64,000 nucleotides of DNA from Jeotgalibacillus proteolyticus. GTDB taxonomy: Bacteria > Bacillota > Bacilli > Bacillales > Jeotgalibacillaceae. The notes under the pieces are model-generated. The model was not told the origin of the DNA, made no database searches, and saw nothing but the letters and a program-made list of their open reading frames with translations. The stretch covers positions 124,001-188,000 of the forward strand of contig NZ_PREZ01000007.1 of the NCBI RefSeq assembly GCF_002926065.1, in the 5' to 3' direction. The number at the start of each line of letters is the position of its first letter. Position 1 is the first letter of the stretch. Both the position numbers and the translations under genes were made by a program. Shown one piece after another: positions 35,267-45,466 of the stretch.

Positions 35267-37773
35267 TTGGATGACACCTGCCCATATGCTTCCTGATTGC
35301 TGCTTTCATGAACACTCATATCGTAAATACTTCGGATATTCAGCTGCTCTTTAAATGTATTCAGGGTTACTTCTTTGTTTATACTGTTTTTTTCTGCAAT
35401 GATGGTTACTTTTCTATCCGGTGAAAGATCTACAAAATTATCACTGAATACGCAATCGTTGTCTGTCATGTCAAGCTCAACAAATTTAGCGTACGATTGA
35501 GAGGAAAGAACAATCTCAAATGCATCCTGTGTTTCACTCACGGCTGCTTGAATTTCAGGATCAATGAAGGTAAAATGCTTAGGCTTAACAAAAAGATGTG
35601 TGACATTACTAATAACCTTATCATTTACTTTTAGGCTGCATTCAAGGTAGGTCTGCCGTTTCTGGGTAGCTGAGACATTCTTTAGGAAGGACAGAGTATC
35701 GCATCGTTCTGCTGACAGACTGCTCACCTGGCGGCTAATACGTCCTCCAGTTATCTCCTCCCCGTTATTTTTCTTAAGCTTCCATTCTATTTCTGCACTT
35801 ACAGCTTCACGTGTATCATTCGTTACATGAATCTCAACATTTTCTCCCTCTTCACGGACTGACAGCAGCAAAGGCGCATAGAATTTACGGGCAAAGTAAT
35901 GGAGAGCCTTCCATCGTCCGTAATAGTCAATCGAGCTCCATGAGGCGACCGGCCAGCAGTCATTCAGCTGCCAATAAAGCGAGCCCATGCAGCGTCCCCG
36001 GTTTCTTCTCCAGTGTTCGACGCCGTATTTAATCGCTTCGACCTGAAGCAGCTGTGAGGCATAAATAAGTGATTCAAAATCCTTTGGATAAAGAAAGTTT
36101 TCAGAAAGGTAGAATAGAATTTTCCCGTTTGCTGCACCGTTTTTTTGATGTTTTTCCATGACACGCGAAAAGATATTCCGATCTTCAGGCTCTGTAAAAG
36201 TGTCGATCGTTTTTATGGAAGGGAAGGACTGAAACCCAAACTCCGAGCAGAAGCGGAAGTGATATTTTTCATACTCAGTGAATGGCTTAAGCCCGTGCCA
36301 CACCTCCCAGTAATGAACATCTCCACGGTTTGGATCGCGCGGTTTATCAAAACCTCCTCCCGAAGAAGGGGAAGATGACCAGTAAAATGTTTCAGGGTCA
36401 TGTTCTTTTAAAAGCTCCGGAATAATGTATTCAAACAGCTTAATATAATCTGCTTTTCTTTTCGGGTCATTTGGCATCTGCTCCCAGTGCTCCCAGCCTT
36501 CTTCGATTTCATTATTCCCGCACCAGATTCCAAGACTCGCATGGTGGCGCAGCCGTTTGACATTATCGATGACTTCGTGAACAACTGTATCTCTAAACTC
36601 ATCATTTAAATCATACGTACTGCATGCAAACATGAAGTCCTGCCAGACAATTAGTCCGTACTCGTCACATAGTTCGTAAAAGTATGATTCAGGGTAGATT
36701 CCGCCTCCCCAGACTCTGAGCATATTATAATTCGCATCAACGCAATCAGTGATCAGACGCTTCGTTTTTTCTCGTGAGTTCCGTGCAAGTAAATTATCCT
36801 CCGGAATGTAGTTGGCACCCATGGCAAATAGGCTTAACCCATTAACTTCAAATTCAAAGGATTTGCCCCACTCATCCTTTTCATGCTTCACACGGATTGT
36901 ACGGAGCCCTGTTTTTATCGTTTTTTTATGGACCGTCTTACCCTCTGAAAGAAGCGTGACTTCTGCTGTGTAAAGCGGCTGCTTGCCATATCCATTTGGC
37001 CACCAGAGCTGAGGCTGCTCAACCTTATGTGTAATTTCTTCAGTGAGTGCTACATTCTTTTTGGTAGTACTTTCGCTTTTGCCATTAGGGTCTGTAATCG
37101 TTACCTCCATATCAAACGCCTGGCCTGTCAGCTTCTCCAAACCAATGCGGAAATTAAGCATGACTGATTCCTCATGATGCTGTTGGGTAATATACACATC
37201 ATCAATTCTCCCTTTTGAATAGGAAGTTAGATTAACATTTCTCCAGATACCGAGGTCAGGCATTCTTGGTCCCCAGTCCCAGCCGAACATGCTATGACCT
37301 TTTCGAAGATGCGGGTACCCTTCTTCAGCATCAGGCACTCCCCACAGAGCAAGTTCTTTTTGTTTCTCCTTAATATAATTTATAGGGGATTTCAGCTTTA
37401 CTGAAAGATGGTTCTCACCTGTATTCAGCAGCTCTTTTACTTCAAATTCATACATTCTATGCATATTATTTGTATGGCTGATCAGCGAACCATTAAGCTT
37501 TATCTCTGCTAATGTATCAAGCCCCTGAAACCTCAGCTTAATTGAATCCTCATTTATCATTTCATCATCTAATGAAAAAGACGTTTCGTACAGATAATCC
37601 TTTGAGGCAATTTCAATAGCCTGGTCTTCATTATCTCTGTAAAAAGGATCTGAAATTCGTCCGTTTTGCAGGAGATCATTCATAACAGATGCGGGAATTT
37701 CAGTCTGGATCGGCTGCTGAAGATCATCATAGGTTAATATCCAATTGCGATTAAGTTCAATTGTTTTCATCAT
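35263..37773 (-). CDS. GH2 beta-mannosidase (1)
   Basis: An 836-residue glycoside hydrolase family 2 enzyme without signal peptide, so cytoplasmic. Acid/base Glu is in WCGNNEIEEGW and nucleophile Glu in FCSEFGFQS. HSMFGWDWGPRMPDLGIW and RGRCMGSLYWQLNDCWPVASW are typical of beta-mannosidases. The ATG overlaps the preceding gene's stop (ATGA); the next codon is also ATG and has better spacing to GGAGGG. Releases terminal beta-mannose from imported oligosaccharides. 35-40 % like neighbour (2) by eye. Confidence 0.9.
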   Translation of the reverse strand: MMKTIELNRNWILTYDDLQQPIQTEIPASVMNDLLQNGRISDPFYRDNEDQAIEIASKDYLYETSFSLDDEMINEDSIKLRFQGLDTLAEIKLNGSLISHTNNMHRMYEFEVKELLNTGENHLSVKLKSPINYIKEKQKELALWGVPDAEEGYPHLRKGHSMFGWDWGPRMPDLGIWRNVNLTSYSKGRIDDVYITQQHHEESVMLNFRIGLEKLTGQAFDMEVTITDPNGKSESTTKKNVALTEEITHKVEQPQLWWPNGYGKQPLYTAEVTLLSEGKTVHKKTIKTGLRTIRVKHEKDEWGKSFEFEVNGLSLFAMGANYIPEDNLLARNSREKTKRLITDCVDANYNMLRVWGGGIYPESYFYELCDEYGLIVWQDFMFACSTYDLNDEFRDTVVHEVIDNVKRLRHHASLGIWCGNNEIEEGWEHWEQMPNDPKRKADYIKLFEYIIPELLKEHDPETFYWSSSPSSGGGFDKPRDPNRGDVHYWEVWHGLKPFTEYEKYHFRFCSEFGFQSFPSIKTIDTFTEPEDRNIFSRVMEKHQKNGAANGKILFYLSENFLYPKDFESLIYASQLLQVEAIKYGVEHWRRNRGRCMGSLYWQLNDCWPVASWSSIDYYGRWKALHYFARKFYAPLLLSVREEGENVEIHVTNDTREAVSAEIEWKLKKNNGEEITGGRISRQVSSLSAERCDTLSFLKNVSATQKRQTYLECSLKVNDKVISNVTHLFVKPKHFTFIDPEIQAAVSETQDAFEIVLSSQSYAKFVELDMTDNDCVFSDNFVDLSPDRKVTIIAEKNSINKEVTLNTFKEQLNIRSIYDMSVHESSNQEAYGQVSSN

Positions 37774-40310
37774 TGTCCCTCCGCTCCTTCAGATTTACTG
37801 TTTAGTGCACGAATTCTTATTTTTTCAAGGTCTACTTCTTTTCCGTTTAATGCAGTAAACGTAACGGTTTTTTCCTCCCCTGCTCTCAGGTCAAAGAAAT
37901 TATCAGAACAGATAACCTCCTCCTGTTGAATATCCAATTTCACGAATCTGGCGAAGGAGTCTCCTCCGTTAATCGTCACGCTTTTTTCTGTGCTATTTTT
38001 AGAGACTTTGAGATTCGTACTCTCATACCGCATCTCTTTAAAATCTCTTAGATGAATAATATTTTCAGGAAATCGGTTCTGTTTTGATTGTAAACTGACA
38101 AATACTTCTTCTGCAGAATGACCCTGAAGGATGACACTTTCTTCTATTTCTTCTAGCTGTTCAACCTGGTTTCCTTTAACGCTGTAAGGCAATTCCTTAG
38201 AAAAAATAACCTCTCCACTAAATGTTTCTGCAGTGGCGACCAGAACATCGTCAATGGCATCAGGGTAATCGTTTATGACTGAAATACTGACCGGTTTTCC
38301 TGGGTCATGGTCAGCTGTTGCTGCAACAGGTGCAAAGAACTTTTTCGCATAATAGAAGGAAGCCTTTGGCAGGAGCTCATAATCGATCAGAGACCAGCTC
38401 GTCCCTGGCCAGCAGTCATTGTGCTGCCAAATAAGAGCACCGCTCGTAAATGGCTTGTTTCTTCTGTAATGCTCGATTCCATACTTTAACCCTTCCGCCT
38501 GAGTGAGCATGGAGTAATTAATGTACTCATCAATCGTTTGAGGAATGTCAGTAAACCCTTCCATTAATAAAATGCCTTTTTCATGAAAGTTATCTTTATT
38601 ACGATAAGACATTTCTACGCTTTTCCAGTAAAACTCGCCTTCAGGTATATATTTTTCTAATGTAAAACGGTTGGCCGAAGCATGCATGCCGAATTCACTT
38701 GAGAAGCGTGTGAAATCGGTTTTGTAATTTTTGTACGATACACCTTCTTTAGATATGTCCTGCACCACAGGGTCCCCAGTTTTTCTTGGTTTAATATTCC
38801 CATGCCAAACCTGCCAGTTATGCTTATCCCCGATACTTTCCGCATTAAAATCCTCGTCACTTTCAGTGGCAAAAGGAGAGCTTGGCCAGTAAAGACGGGT
38901 CGGGTCGAGCCTGCCAAGAATATCTGGAATTAGTTCGTGATAAATATTTCTTCCGTAAAAAGGAGTCGTGACTAATCCGCTCGAAAATTTCATGTCATAG
39001 ATCCAGTCAATCTCGTTATTTCCGCACCATAGCGCAAGTGAAGGGTGTTTTCGCAGTTTTTTCACAACAGCTTCAATTTCTTCCTCCACTGTCTTCATAA
39101 AATCTTTGTTGTAATCAGGATAGAGGGCATTGGCAAACATGAAATCCTGCCAAACAAGCAGCCCCAGACGATCACATTCTTCGTAGAAAACATCTTTTTC
39201 ATAGATTCCTCCGCCCCATACACGGATCATATTCATATTGCTTTCTTTTGCAAGATAAAGCAGTTTTTTGTATCTATCATTATCAACTGCCCCAAGGAAG
39301 TTATGGACCGGAATCCAGTTTGACCCTTTAGCAAATAGTCTTATGCCATTCAAATTAAATGTAAACAGATTTTCACCATTCTCATGCTTCATATCAACAT
39401 TAATGGTACGAATGCCCACTTTTTGCGTATACGTGTCAAGCTCTATACCGTTCTGATCTTTTAAGCTGACGGTGCAATCATACAAAAAAGAGTCCCCGAG
39501 ATCATGGGTCCACCAAAGCTTAGGATTATTCACTGTCAGCCTAATCTCTGTTTTACTTTGATGGATTTTCACTTCTTCCTTCACTACTGCATCCCCATCA
39601 CTCAACGTCACAAGCGCTGTGAGAGCATCCTTATTGAGGAAGTGACGTTTCAGATTAAGATCGATATGAAGGTCTGCCTCTTCTTCAGATAAAGAAGCAG
39701 TATGAACAAATATATCTCCAAGCCGTGTTTTACTTTTTTTAACGATATTTACCTCTTTCCAGATCCCTGCAGTAACGAGTCTTGGTCCCCAGTCCCAGCC
39801 GAAATTCATCGAGGATTTTCTCGCCCATAAACGCTCCTTTCCGTAGCTGCACCAATAGTCTTTTTCTTTTAGGCCGACATGTTTTGATAGAGGATCAAAT
39901 CTGACAGCGATAACATTTTTTCCGTCTTCCAGTTCTCTTGTAATATCAAAGGTATGCTCGATAAACATATTTTCTGTGGATCCTATTTCTTTCCCGTTCA
40001 AATAAATAGTTGCATACGTATCGAGCCCCTGAAAATTCAGTTCAATGATTTCCTGATCCTGATGATCTAAATTCCAGTTAAAAACGGTTCTATACCACCA
40101 TTCCTTCTCTTCTATCCAGCGGCATTTCAAGTCATTGTGACCAATAAAGGGATCCTCGATCAGCTTGTGCTCGATTAAGGTTGAATGTACGTCCCCAGGA
40201 ACTTTTGCTGTCATCCAGAAGTGATCGATATAGCTTACAGCTGCAATGGTCAGAGGGTTTTCACGTCCCGGATCAAACGATTGCAGCTTCCAATTTGATA
40301 ATGTAATCAT
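37770..40310 (-). CDS. GH2 beta-mannosidase (2)
   Basis: An 846-residue GH2 enzyme, also without signal peptide. Acid/base Glu is in LWCGNNEIDWIYD and nucleophile Glu in FSSEFGMHAS. SSMNFGWDWGPRLVTAGIWKEV and GALIWQHNDCWPGTSWSLIDY are the beta-mannosidase landmarks. It lies between the YesN-type regulator and the second beta-mannosidase. Two diverged enzymes side by side suggest division of labour between substrates, for example mannobiose and Man-GlcNAc type disaccharides; that is inference. Confidence 0.9.
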   Translation of the reverse strand: MITLSNWKLQSFDPGRENPLTIAAVSYIDHFWMTAKVPGDVHSTLIEHKLIEDPFIGHNDLKCRWIEEKEWWYRTVFNWNLDHQDQEIIELNFQGLDTYATIYLNGKEIGSTENMFIEHTFDITRELEDGKNVIAVRFDPLSKHVGLKEKDYWCSYGKERLWARKSSMNFGWDWGPRLVTAGIWKEVNIVKKSKTRLGDIFVHTASLSEEEADLHIDLNLKRHFLNKDALTALVTLSDGDAVVKEEVKIHQSKTEIRLTVNNPKLWWTHDLGDSFLYDCTVSLKDQNGIELDTYTQKVGIRTINVDMKHENGENLFTFNLNGIRLFAKGSNWIPVHNFLGAVDNDRYKKLLYLAKESNMNMIRVWGGGIYEKDVFYEECDRLGLLVWQDFMFANALYPDYNKDFMKTVEEEIEAVVKKLRKHPSLALWCGNNEIDWIYDMKFSSGLVTTPFYGRNIYHELIPDILGRLDPTRLYWPSSPFATESDEDFNAESIGDKHNWQVWHGNIKPRKTGDPVVQDISKEGVSYKNYKTDFTRFSSEFGMHASANRFTLEKYIPEGEFYWKSVEMSYRNKDNFHEKGILLMEGFTDIPQTIDEYINYSMLTQAEGLKYGIEHYRRNKPFTSGALIWQHNDCWPGTSWSLIDYELLPKASFYYAKKFFAPVAATADHDPGKPVSISVINDYPDAIDDVLVATAETFSGEVIFSKELPYSVKGNQVEQLEEIEESVILQGHSAEEVFVSLQSKQNRFPENIIHLRDFKEMRYESTNLKVSKNSTEKSVTINGGDSFARFVKLDIQQEEVICSDNFFDLRAGEEKTVTFTALNGKEVDLEKIRIRALNSKSEGAEGQ

Positions 40311-40331
40311 ATGTACCCTGCTTTCTTTCGT

Positions 40332-41819
40332 TTATTTGATGTGAAGAGTTGATTTTCTAAACTGTGTAGGCGATTCTCCCGTCAGTCTTTTAAAAATATG
40401 GACGAAGTATTTATAGTCCTTATAGCCAACCATTTCCCCAATTTCAAACACCCGGTAGGAGGTTTCCTGCAGCAGCTCCTTCGCATGCTCAAGACGAATT
40501 GAATGTAAATAGTCGTTAAAATGCATGCCTGTTTCCTGTTTGATGACCTGACTAAAGTAGTTTGGAGAAACATGAATCACATCTGCTACTTCACTGGCCT
40601 TTAGATCCTTATTAAAATGTTCTTTTATATAGGCAGCGGCTTTCACCATGAGCCAGCTAGTGCCGCCCTGCTGATAATTTGTCATCAGCTTTTCATGGAG
40701 TGCTTGAAAGTAGCCAAGCAGGCTTTTTTGAAGCTGGTCCGCTGTATTGAGTACAATCCCCTCATGGAAAAGATGATGGAAAGCCTGAAGCATTAGCTTT
40801 TGCTCACATATAGTCATAATTTCGTCCACTAATTTCATGGAAGTCCAGCTTTCTTTTTCAGCATGCTCCATCAGTTCGCTGACCAGAGCAGAGAAATCGG
40901 GAGCTTCTCTTTTTAACATATTTAAAAGCTTGGCCGGCAGAGGCTGAAACGAGTCTACGGTTATATTTTGTTCTTTTTCACGAGTAACTGAAAAAACATT
41001 TTCATTTGTAAATGCTGCTCTCCCAAGTGCATCCATGAGTAATTGATAATCAGACGAAAAAGTGTCGCCACCCGAACTGAAATGACAGCCCGCACTAATA
41101 AAGCTCACATCTGTTACTTTTTCAAGCTGCTGATTCAAAGTTGGCAGAATATTGATCAGCTCTTCTGCATTTTCTGTTTTCACATACGTAACGAGCCGAT
41201 TTTCTGCTGTAAAAACTGATGCAGCTATACCAAGCTTGGATAAAAATTTCTCCACTTCCTTCAACCAGCTGTCTACGAGTTCCTCACTTGTCCCTTTGCT
41301 GATCATGTTTAGCCAGGAAGCATCCAGTACCTCAGTTGCAAGGAGAATTCCGCGGGGCATCTCAGTACAGGAGGCCTGCTTTTTGTAGATCATGTCTGTT
41401 AGCAGCATTTGCAGAACATTTTTCTCGCTGTCAGAGTGTAAATGCTCGATTTCACTTACAATCCCCTTTATTCGCTCCATGAGCTCATTCACATTTACCG
41501 GTTTCAGAAGATAATCCTTCACCTTATATCTCATGGCTCCCCGCGCATATTCGAAATCATCGTAACCGCTTAAAATAATCACTTTAATATCAGGGTATTG
41601 CTTCATTATTTCTTCAGCCAGCTGCAGTCCATTCATAAACGGCATATTGACGTCAGTCAGCACGATATCAACAGCTGTCATCGATAAAATATCCATTGCC
41701 TCTTTTCCATCCAGTGCTGTGTAGGTTTCATCAATAGAGATGTCCTTCCAGGGGATTGTTTCAGCCAGTCCTCTACTGATAATTGGTTCATCGTCAACAA
41801 TTAATAGTTTACATCCCAT
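40332..41819 (-). CDS. YesN-type response regulator (REC + AraC HTH)
   Basis: A 495-residue regulator: receiver domain at residues 1-120 with phospho-Asp near residue 55 in DIVLTDVNMPFMNG, a long middle linker domain, and an AraC-type double HTH at about 390-490 (DLKASEVADVIHVSPNYFSQ, YRVFEIGEMVGYKDYKYFVH). AGGTGA precedes ATG. Its start overlaps the end of the YesM-type kinase gene. Predicted to activate the mannoside operon in response to extracellular sugar. Confidence 0.92.
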   Translation of the reverse strand: MGCKLLIVDDEPIISRGLAETIPWKDISIDETYTALDGKEAMDILSMTAVDIVLTDVNMPFMNGLQLAEEIMKQYPDIKVIILSGYDDFEYARGAMRYKVKDYLLKPVNVNELMERIKGIVSEIEHLHSDSEKNVLQMLLTDMIYKKQASCTEMPRGILLATEVLDASWLNMISKGTSEELVDSWLKEVEKFLSKLGIAASVFTAENRLVTYVKTENAEELINILPTLNQQLEKVTDVSFISAGCHFSSGGDTFSSDYQLLMDALGRAAFTNENVFSVTREKEQNITVDSFQPLPAKLLNMLKREAPDFSALVSELMEHAEKESWTSMKLVDEIMTICEQKLMLQAFHHLFHEGIVLNTADQLQKSLLGYFQALHEKLMTNYQQGGTSWLMVKAAAYIKEHFNKDLKASEVADVIHVSPNYFSQVIKQETGMHFNDYLHSIRLEHAKELLQETSYRVFEIGEMVGYKDYKYFVHIFKRLTGESPTQFRKSTLHIK

Positions 41820-43590
41820 CGTTAGTCACCTGCCTTTTATTGATAAATGAAGTAATTTCATTTTCATAGGGCATTGTGATTCTGACCCATGCACCGCCGG
41901 AGTGATGATTTTGTATCGAAAGTGAAGCATTACTGCCATAAGTAAGATTGAGCCGGGCTTTAATATTGGCGAGGGCGGTTCCTTTTTGCATTGTCTCGTC
42001 AATATCCAGGTCAAAGCCTTTGCCGTTATCCATAACATCAATCGTGAGAATGTCCTGTTCTTTATAACAGCGTAAATATAATCGCTTTGGTTCTAATGAA
42101 GTTCCTTTTGAGTACTGGATACTGTTTTCAATCAGCGGCTGGATAATTTGTTTTAAGATCACCGCTTTTTCAATACCAGCTTCACAATAAACAGCTGTTT
42201 TTAATAAAGGACCGAGCCGGTGCTGCTGAAGGGTTAGGTAGATAGAGCAATATTCGAGCTCATCCTTCAGATGAATCCAGTCGCTGCCCCTGTTTAAACT
42301 AAGCCGGAACATTTTTGAAAGCAGCTCAATCAGTTTTTCTGTTTCTTCAGGGTTTCCCAGTCTCGCTGTCCATCTGATCATATCCAGCGTGTTATAAAGA
42401 AAATGCGGATTAATTTGGCTCTGAAGCAGTTTCAGCTCAGCATCACGGTTTTGAATTTGCATTTTGTATTTTGTATTAATCAAAAGGTTCACCTGATCAA
42501 CCATCCGGTTAAATCGGGAAGCCAAAATTCCGATTTCGTCATAGGAGCTTTCTGAAACCTTTGCGCTGAAATCTCCTTTTTCTAATTTTTCTGTCTGATC
42601 GGTCAGTTCGATGATCCGTTTAATATTAAAATGATAAAATCCGATCATCGCTGCGATCCCAAGAGCCGCAAGAACAACGATCATAAGCTGTATCATCGTT
42701 CTTAACCCGGACAACCCCTGCCGAATACTCTCATTGTCTACCGTTGCCACTACTGTTAAATCCGTATTTTCAAGCGGCTGGACGACTGCGTGGTAGGATT
42801 CCCCCTGCTGCTCATACGTAAAATCACCCACCTCATTTAAGTCGCCAAGCGGGATTTCATATTTGTAGGAAGTGCCAATAACAGAAGGGTCTTCGTGAAG
42901 AACAACCCGGTAGTTTTTATCCAGCACAACGATCTGGTCGAGGTCCGGGTTTTCGAGTGACACGAGCTCATATAGTTTGGTTGAATCAAGTCTGATCGTC
43001 ACCATTCCCAGCTTTCTTGTAAGATTATTCAAATCGTTAATTACCCTAAAAAGGCTAAGTACATGGGATTCATGATTCCAGTAATCGGTTATCGTATAGG
43101 AGCCTCCCCATAACGGTCTGCCATCAAGCTCTATCGCTTCGAGCATATAGTCTGATTCATTTTGCTGATTTTCCTGAATAACCTGACCGATTTGAAACGT
43201 ATTATCCCGTTCTGATTCAAGCGCAATCGAGTGGATATAAGCGCTTTCATTTAAATGAAAAACCGCATAACCGCTGATTCGCTCTTCCAGAGTATTTAAA
43301 AGACCCCGGTCACCCGGTGCGTTTCCTGCATTAAAGTATCCTCTAAAATCCTCGCTGTAGATCATATAGGAAGAAATATCCTCAATGTCCTGAAAGACAG
43401 TTGCCAGACTCTCAGAAGCTTTCTCCAGATTTTTCTTTGTGTTATCAACAACCTGATTTTGTGCCGCTTCGTTTGCCTTATTACTGATGATTAAACCAAA
43501 GGCGAACAATGGCATGATAATCAGGACAAAAAAAATGATAAAGAACTTCCATGTAAGCTGCCAATTGTTCACGTTTAGATATTTCTTCAT
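41809..43590 (-). CDS. YesM-type sensor histidine kinase
   Basis: A 593-residue membrane kinase. Membrane segments near residues 15-35 and 295-320 enclose an extracytoplasmic dCache-like sensor. A HAMP domain (about 320-375), the His_kinase motif QINPHFLYNTLDMIRW (His near 397) and a HATPase_c domain with DNGKGFDLD follow. Partner of the overlapping YesN-type regulator. It probably reads sugar directly or through the binding protein encoded by the same operon. Confidence 0.92.
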   Translation of the reverse strand: MKKYLNVNNWQLTWKFFIIFFVLIIMPLFAFGLIISNKANEAAQNQVVDNTKKNLEKASESLATVFQDIEDISSYMIYSEDFRGYFNAGNAPGDRGLLNTLEERISGYAVFHLNESAYIHSIALESERDNTFQIGQVIQENQQNESDYMLEAIELDGRPLWGGSYTITDYWNHESHVLSLFRVINDLNNLTRKLGMVTIRLDSTKLYELVSLENPDLDQIVVLDKNYRVVLHEDPSVIGTSYKYEIPLGDLNEVGDFTYEQQGESYHAVVQPLENTDLTVVATVDNESIRQGLSGLRTMIQLMIVVLAALGIAAMIGFYHFNIKRIIELTDQTEKLEKGDFSAKVSESSYDEIGILASRFNRMVDQVNLLINTKYKMQIQNRDAELKLLQSQINPHFLYNTLDMIRWTARLGNPEETEKLIELLSKMFRLSLNRGSDWIHLKDELEYCSIYLTLQQHRLGPLLKTAVYCEAGIEKAVILKQIIQPLIENSIQYSKGTSLEPKRLYLRCYKEQDILTIDVMDNGKGFDLDIDETMQKGTALANIKARLNLTYGSNASLSIQNHHSGGAWVRITMPYENEITSFINKRQVTNDGM

Positions 43591-43620
43591 TTAGATCCCC
43601 AGCTCCGTTTTTCAACAATC

Positions 43621-44499
43621 TTATCCTTTTACAGCTCCTGCTGTCATCCCCTTAACGATATGTTTCTCAAGCAGCATATAGATAATCAGGATCGGTACGA
43701 TTGCCATGGTCAGCCCTGCCATCTGTGCCCCGTAGTTAGTGGTGAACTGCCCGGAAAAATTCGTCAGACCAAGCGGCAGTGTCTTTAGCGCCTCATCATT
43801 AATCAATACAAGTGCAAATGAAAATTCGTTCCAGTTGTTAATAAAGTTCAAAATCACAACTGTTGCAATGGCTGGCTTTGTCATCGGAAGAATAATTGAC
43901 CAGAAAATCCGGAATACACCGCAGCCATCCATAATCGCTGATTCCTCAATATCCTTCGGGAATGCTCTCATAAAACTCGTTAAAATAAAGATTGTAAGCG
44001 GCAAATTAAATGCAATGTATGGCAGGATCAGACCAATATGGGTATTGAGAAGACCGAGCTGCCGTTCTAAGATAAAAAGCGGAACGAGCGTAGCATGAAT
44101 CGGAATCAACAGCCCAAAAACAAAAAAGCCGTACACCATTTTGCTCATTTTAAATCTGAACCGTGCAAGGAAATAAGAAGCAAGCGCTCCGGTGGCTACT
44201 GTAATAACCACTGCTCCAACAGAAACGATCAGACTATTTAAAAAATACACATCAAGCCTTGCTGTTTCCCAGGCAGTTACATAGTTCTCAAACATCCATT
44301 GAACCGGCAGTCCAAACGGGTTAGAGGAAAAGTCTGCATTGTCTTTAAATGAGTTTAAAAACATCCAGAAAATCGGGTAGGCATTGACGAGAGCAAATAA
44401 AGTTAACAGTAAATAAATTATTGTTTTTTTCGTGAATTTACGTTTTTTCGCCTGTTTCTCTCCTACAGACGGTCGTTCACTAATTGTGGATTGCACCAT
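43621..44499 (-). CDS. carbohydrate ABC transporter permease (MalG type)
   Basis: A 292-residue permease with six membrane segments and the EAA loop EESAIMDGCGVFRIFWSIILPMTKPA (positions about 195-220) that docks the ATPase. The gene follows the second permease by 18 bases. No ATPase gene is present in the operon, so a shared MsmX-type ATPase encoded elsewhere probably energises it, as in many Bacillus oligosaccharide importers. AGAGG precedes ATG. Confidence 0.93.
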   Translation of the reverse strand: MVQSTISERPSVGEKQAKKRKFTKKTIIYLLLTLFALVNAYPIFWMFLNSFKDNADFSSNPFGLPVQWMFENYVTAWETARLDVYFLNSLIVSVGAVVITVATGALASYFLARFRFKMSKMVYGFFVFGLLIPIHATLVPLFILERQLGLLNTHIGLILPYIAFNLPLTIFILTSFMRAFPKDIEESAIMDGCGVFRIFWSIILPMTKPAIATVVILNFINNWNEFSFALVLINDEALKTLPLGLTNFSGQFTTNYGAQMAGLTMAIVPILIIYMLLEKHIVKGMTAGAVKG

Positions 44500-44517
44500 T
44501 TTACCTCTTCCTCTCCA

Positions 44518-45399
44518 CTAGTCTGCCGCTGATTTTCTTCGAAGAATTAAAGTAGCAAGGTAAACCAGTCCCAGACTAAAAATAAAAATAAAGATTGATA
44601 ATGTACTGCCATAGCCAAACCTCGTTGAAGAAAACGTCTGGTCAAACATATACATAGCCAGCACTTCGGTTGAGTGACCCGGCCCGCCTGAGGTCATAAC
44701 GTATATCAGGTCAAAGGTACGCAGGCTTCCGCTGATACATAGGATAACCGCCACGATAATCGTTTCCTTCATCATTGGAAGAGTTATATTCAAGGTTTTT
44801 TTAAATCCTGAAGCGCCATCGATTTCAGCTGCTTCATACAGCTCATCTGGAATATTTTGCAGCCCTGCAAGAAAGATAATTAAATAGAGGCCGATAAACT
44901 GCCAGATGATCGTAATACAAACAGAAATCATGGCCCACTTCGGGTCACCAAGCCAGTTCTGCGCCCAGCTCTCCAGCCCTACTGCTCCTAAAAGCTGATT
45001 AAATAAACCGTTTCTTGAGTTATACATCATCCCCCATACAAGAGAGATAATAACGGTTGAGATAACCACTGGCATAAAGCCAATCGTTCTGAAAATCTTT
45101 CCGCCTTTAAGTTTACGGTTCAATAGTAAAGCAAAAAATAAAGCAATCGGCACCTGTCCGAAAACAGAGGCAGCTACGACATATAAATTATTCTTAAGGG
45201 ACTGCCAGAAGATCGGATCTCCCAGTGCTTCCCTAAAGTTTGCAAGTCCGATAAATTCCATGTCTGAAAAACCGTTCCAGCTCATGGTTGAATAATAGAA
45301 AGAAATGAGAATCGGGACAATTGCAAATACAAGATAGATGAGGAGAGCAGGAGCCATCCCTACTATAATGGGCCATTTCGTTTTACTTACCGTGTCCAT
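44518..45399 (-). CDS. carbohydrate ABC transporter permease (MalF/UgpA type)
   Basis: A 293-residue permease with six membrane segments and the EAA loop ELYEAAEIDGASGFKKTLNI. AAGGAGGGACAAT precedes ATG. It pairs with the MalG-type permease downstream and the lipoprotein upstream to form a type I sugar importer, predicted here for beta-mannosides. Confidence 0.93.
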   Translation of the reverse strand: MDTVSKTKWPIIVGMAPALLIYLVFAIVPILISFYYSTMSWNGFSDMEFIGLANFREALGDPIFWQSLKNNLYVVAASVFGQVPIALFFALLLNRKLKGGKIFRTIGFMPVVISTVIISLVWGMMYNSRNGLFNQLLGAVGLESWAQNWLGDPKWAMISVCITIIWQFIGLYLIIFLAGLQNIPDELYEAAEIDGASGFKKTLNITLPMMKETIIVAVILCISGSLRTFDLIYVMTSGGPGHSTEVLAMYMFDQTFSSTRFGYGSTLSIFIFIFSLGLVYLATLILRRKSAAD

Positions 45400-45466
45400 A
45401 TTGTCCCTCCTTATGGAACGAGGAAATCAGCATATGATACCTGATTTCCTCATTTGGTCTGCCATT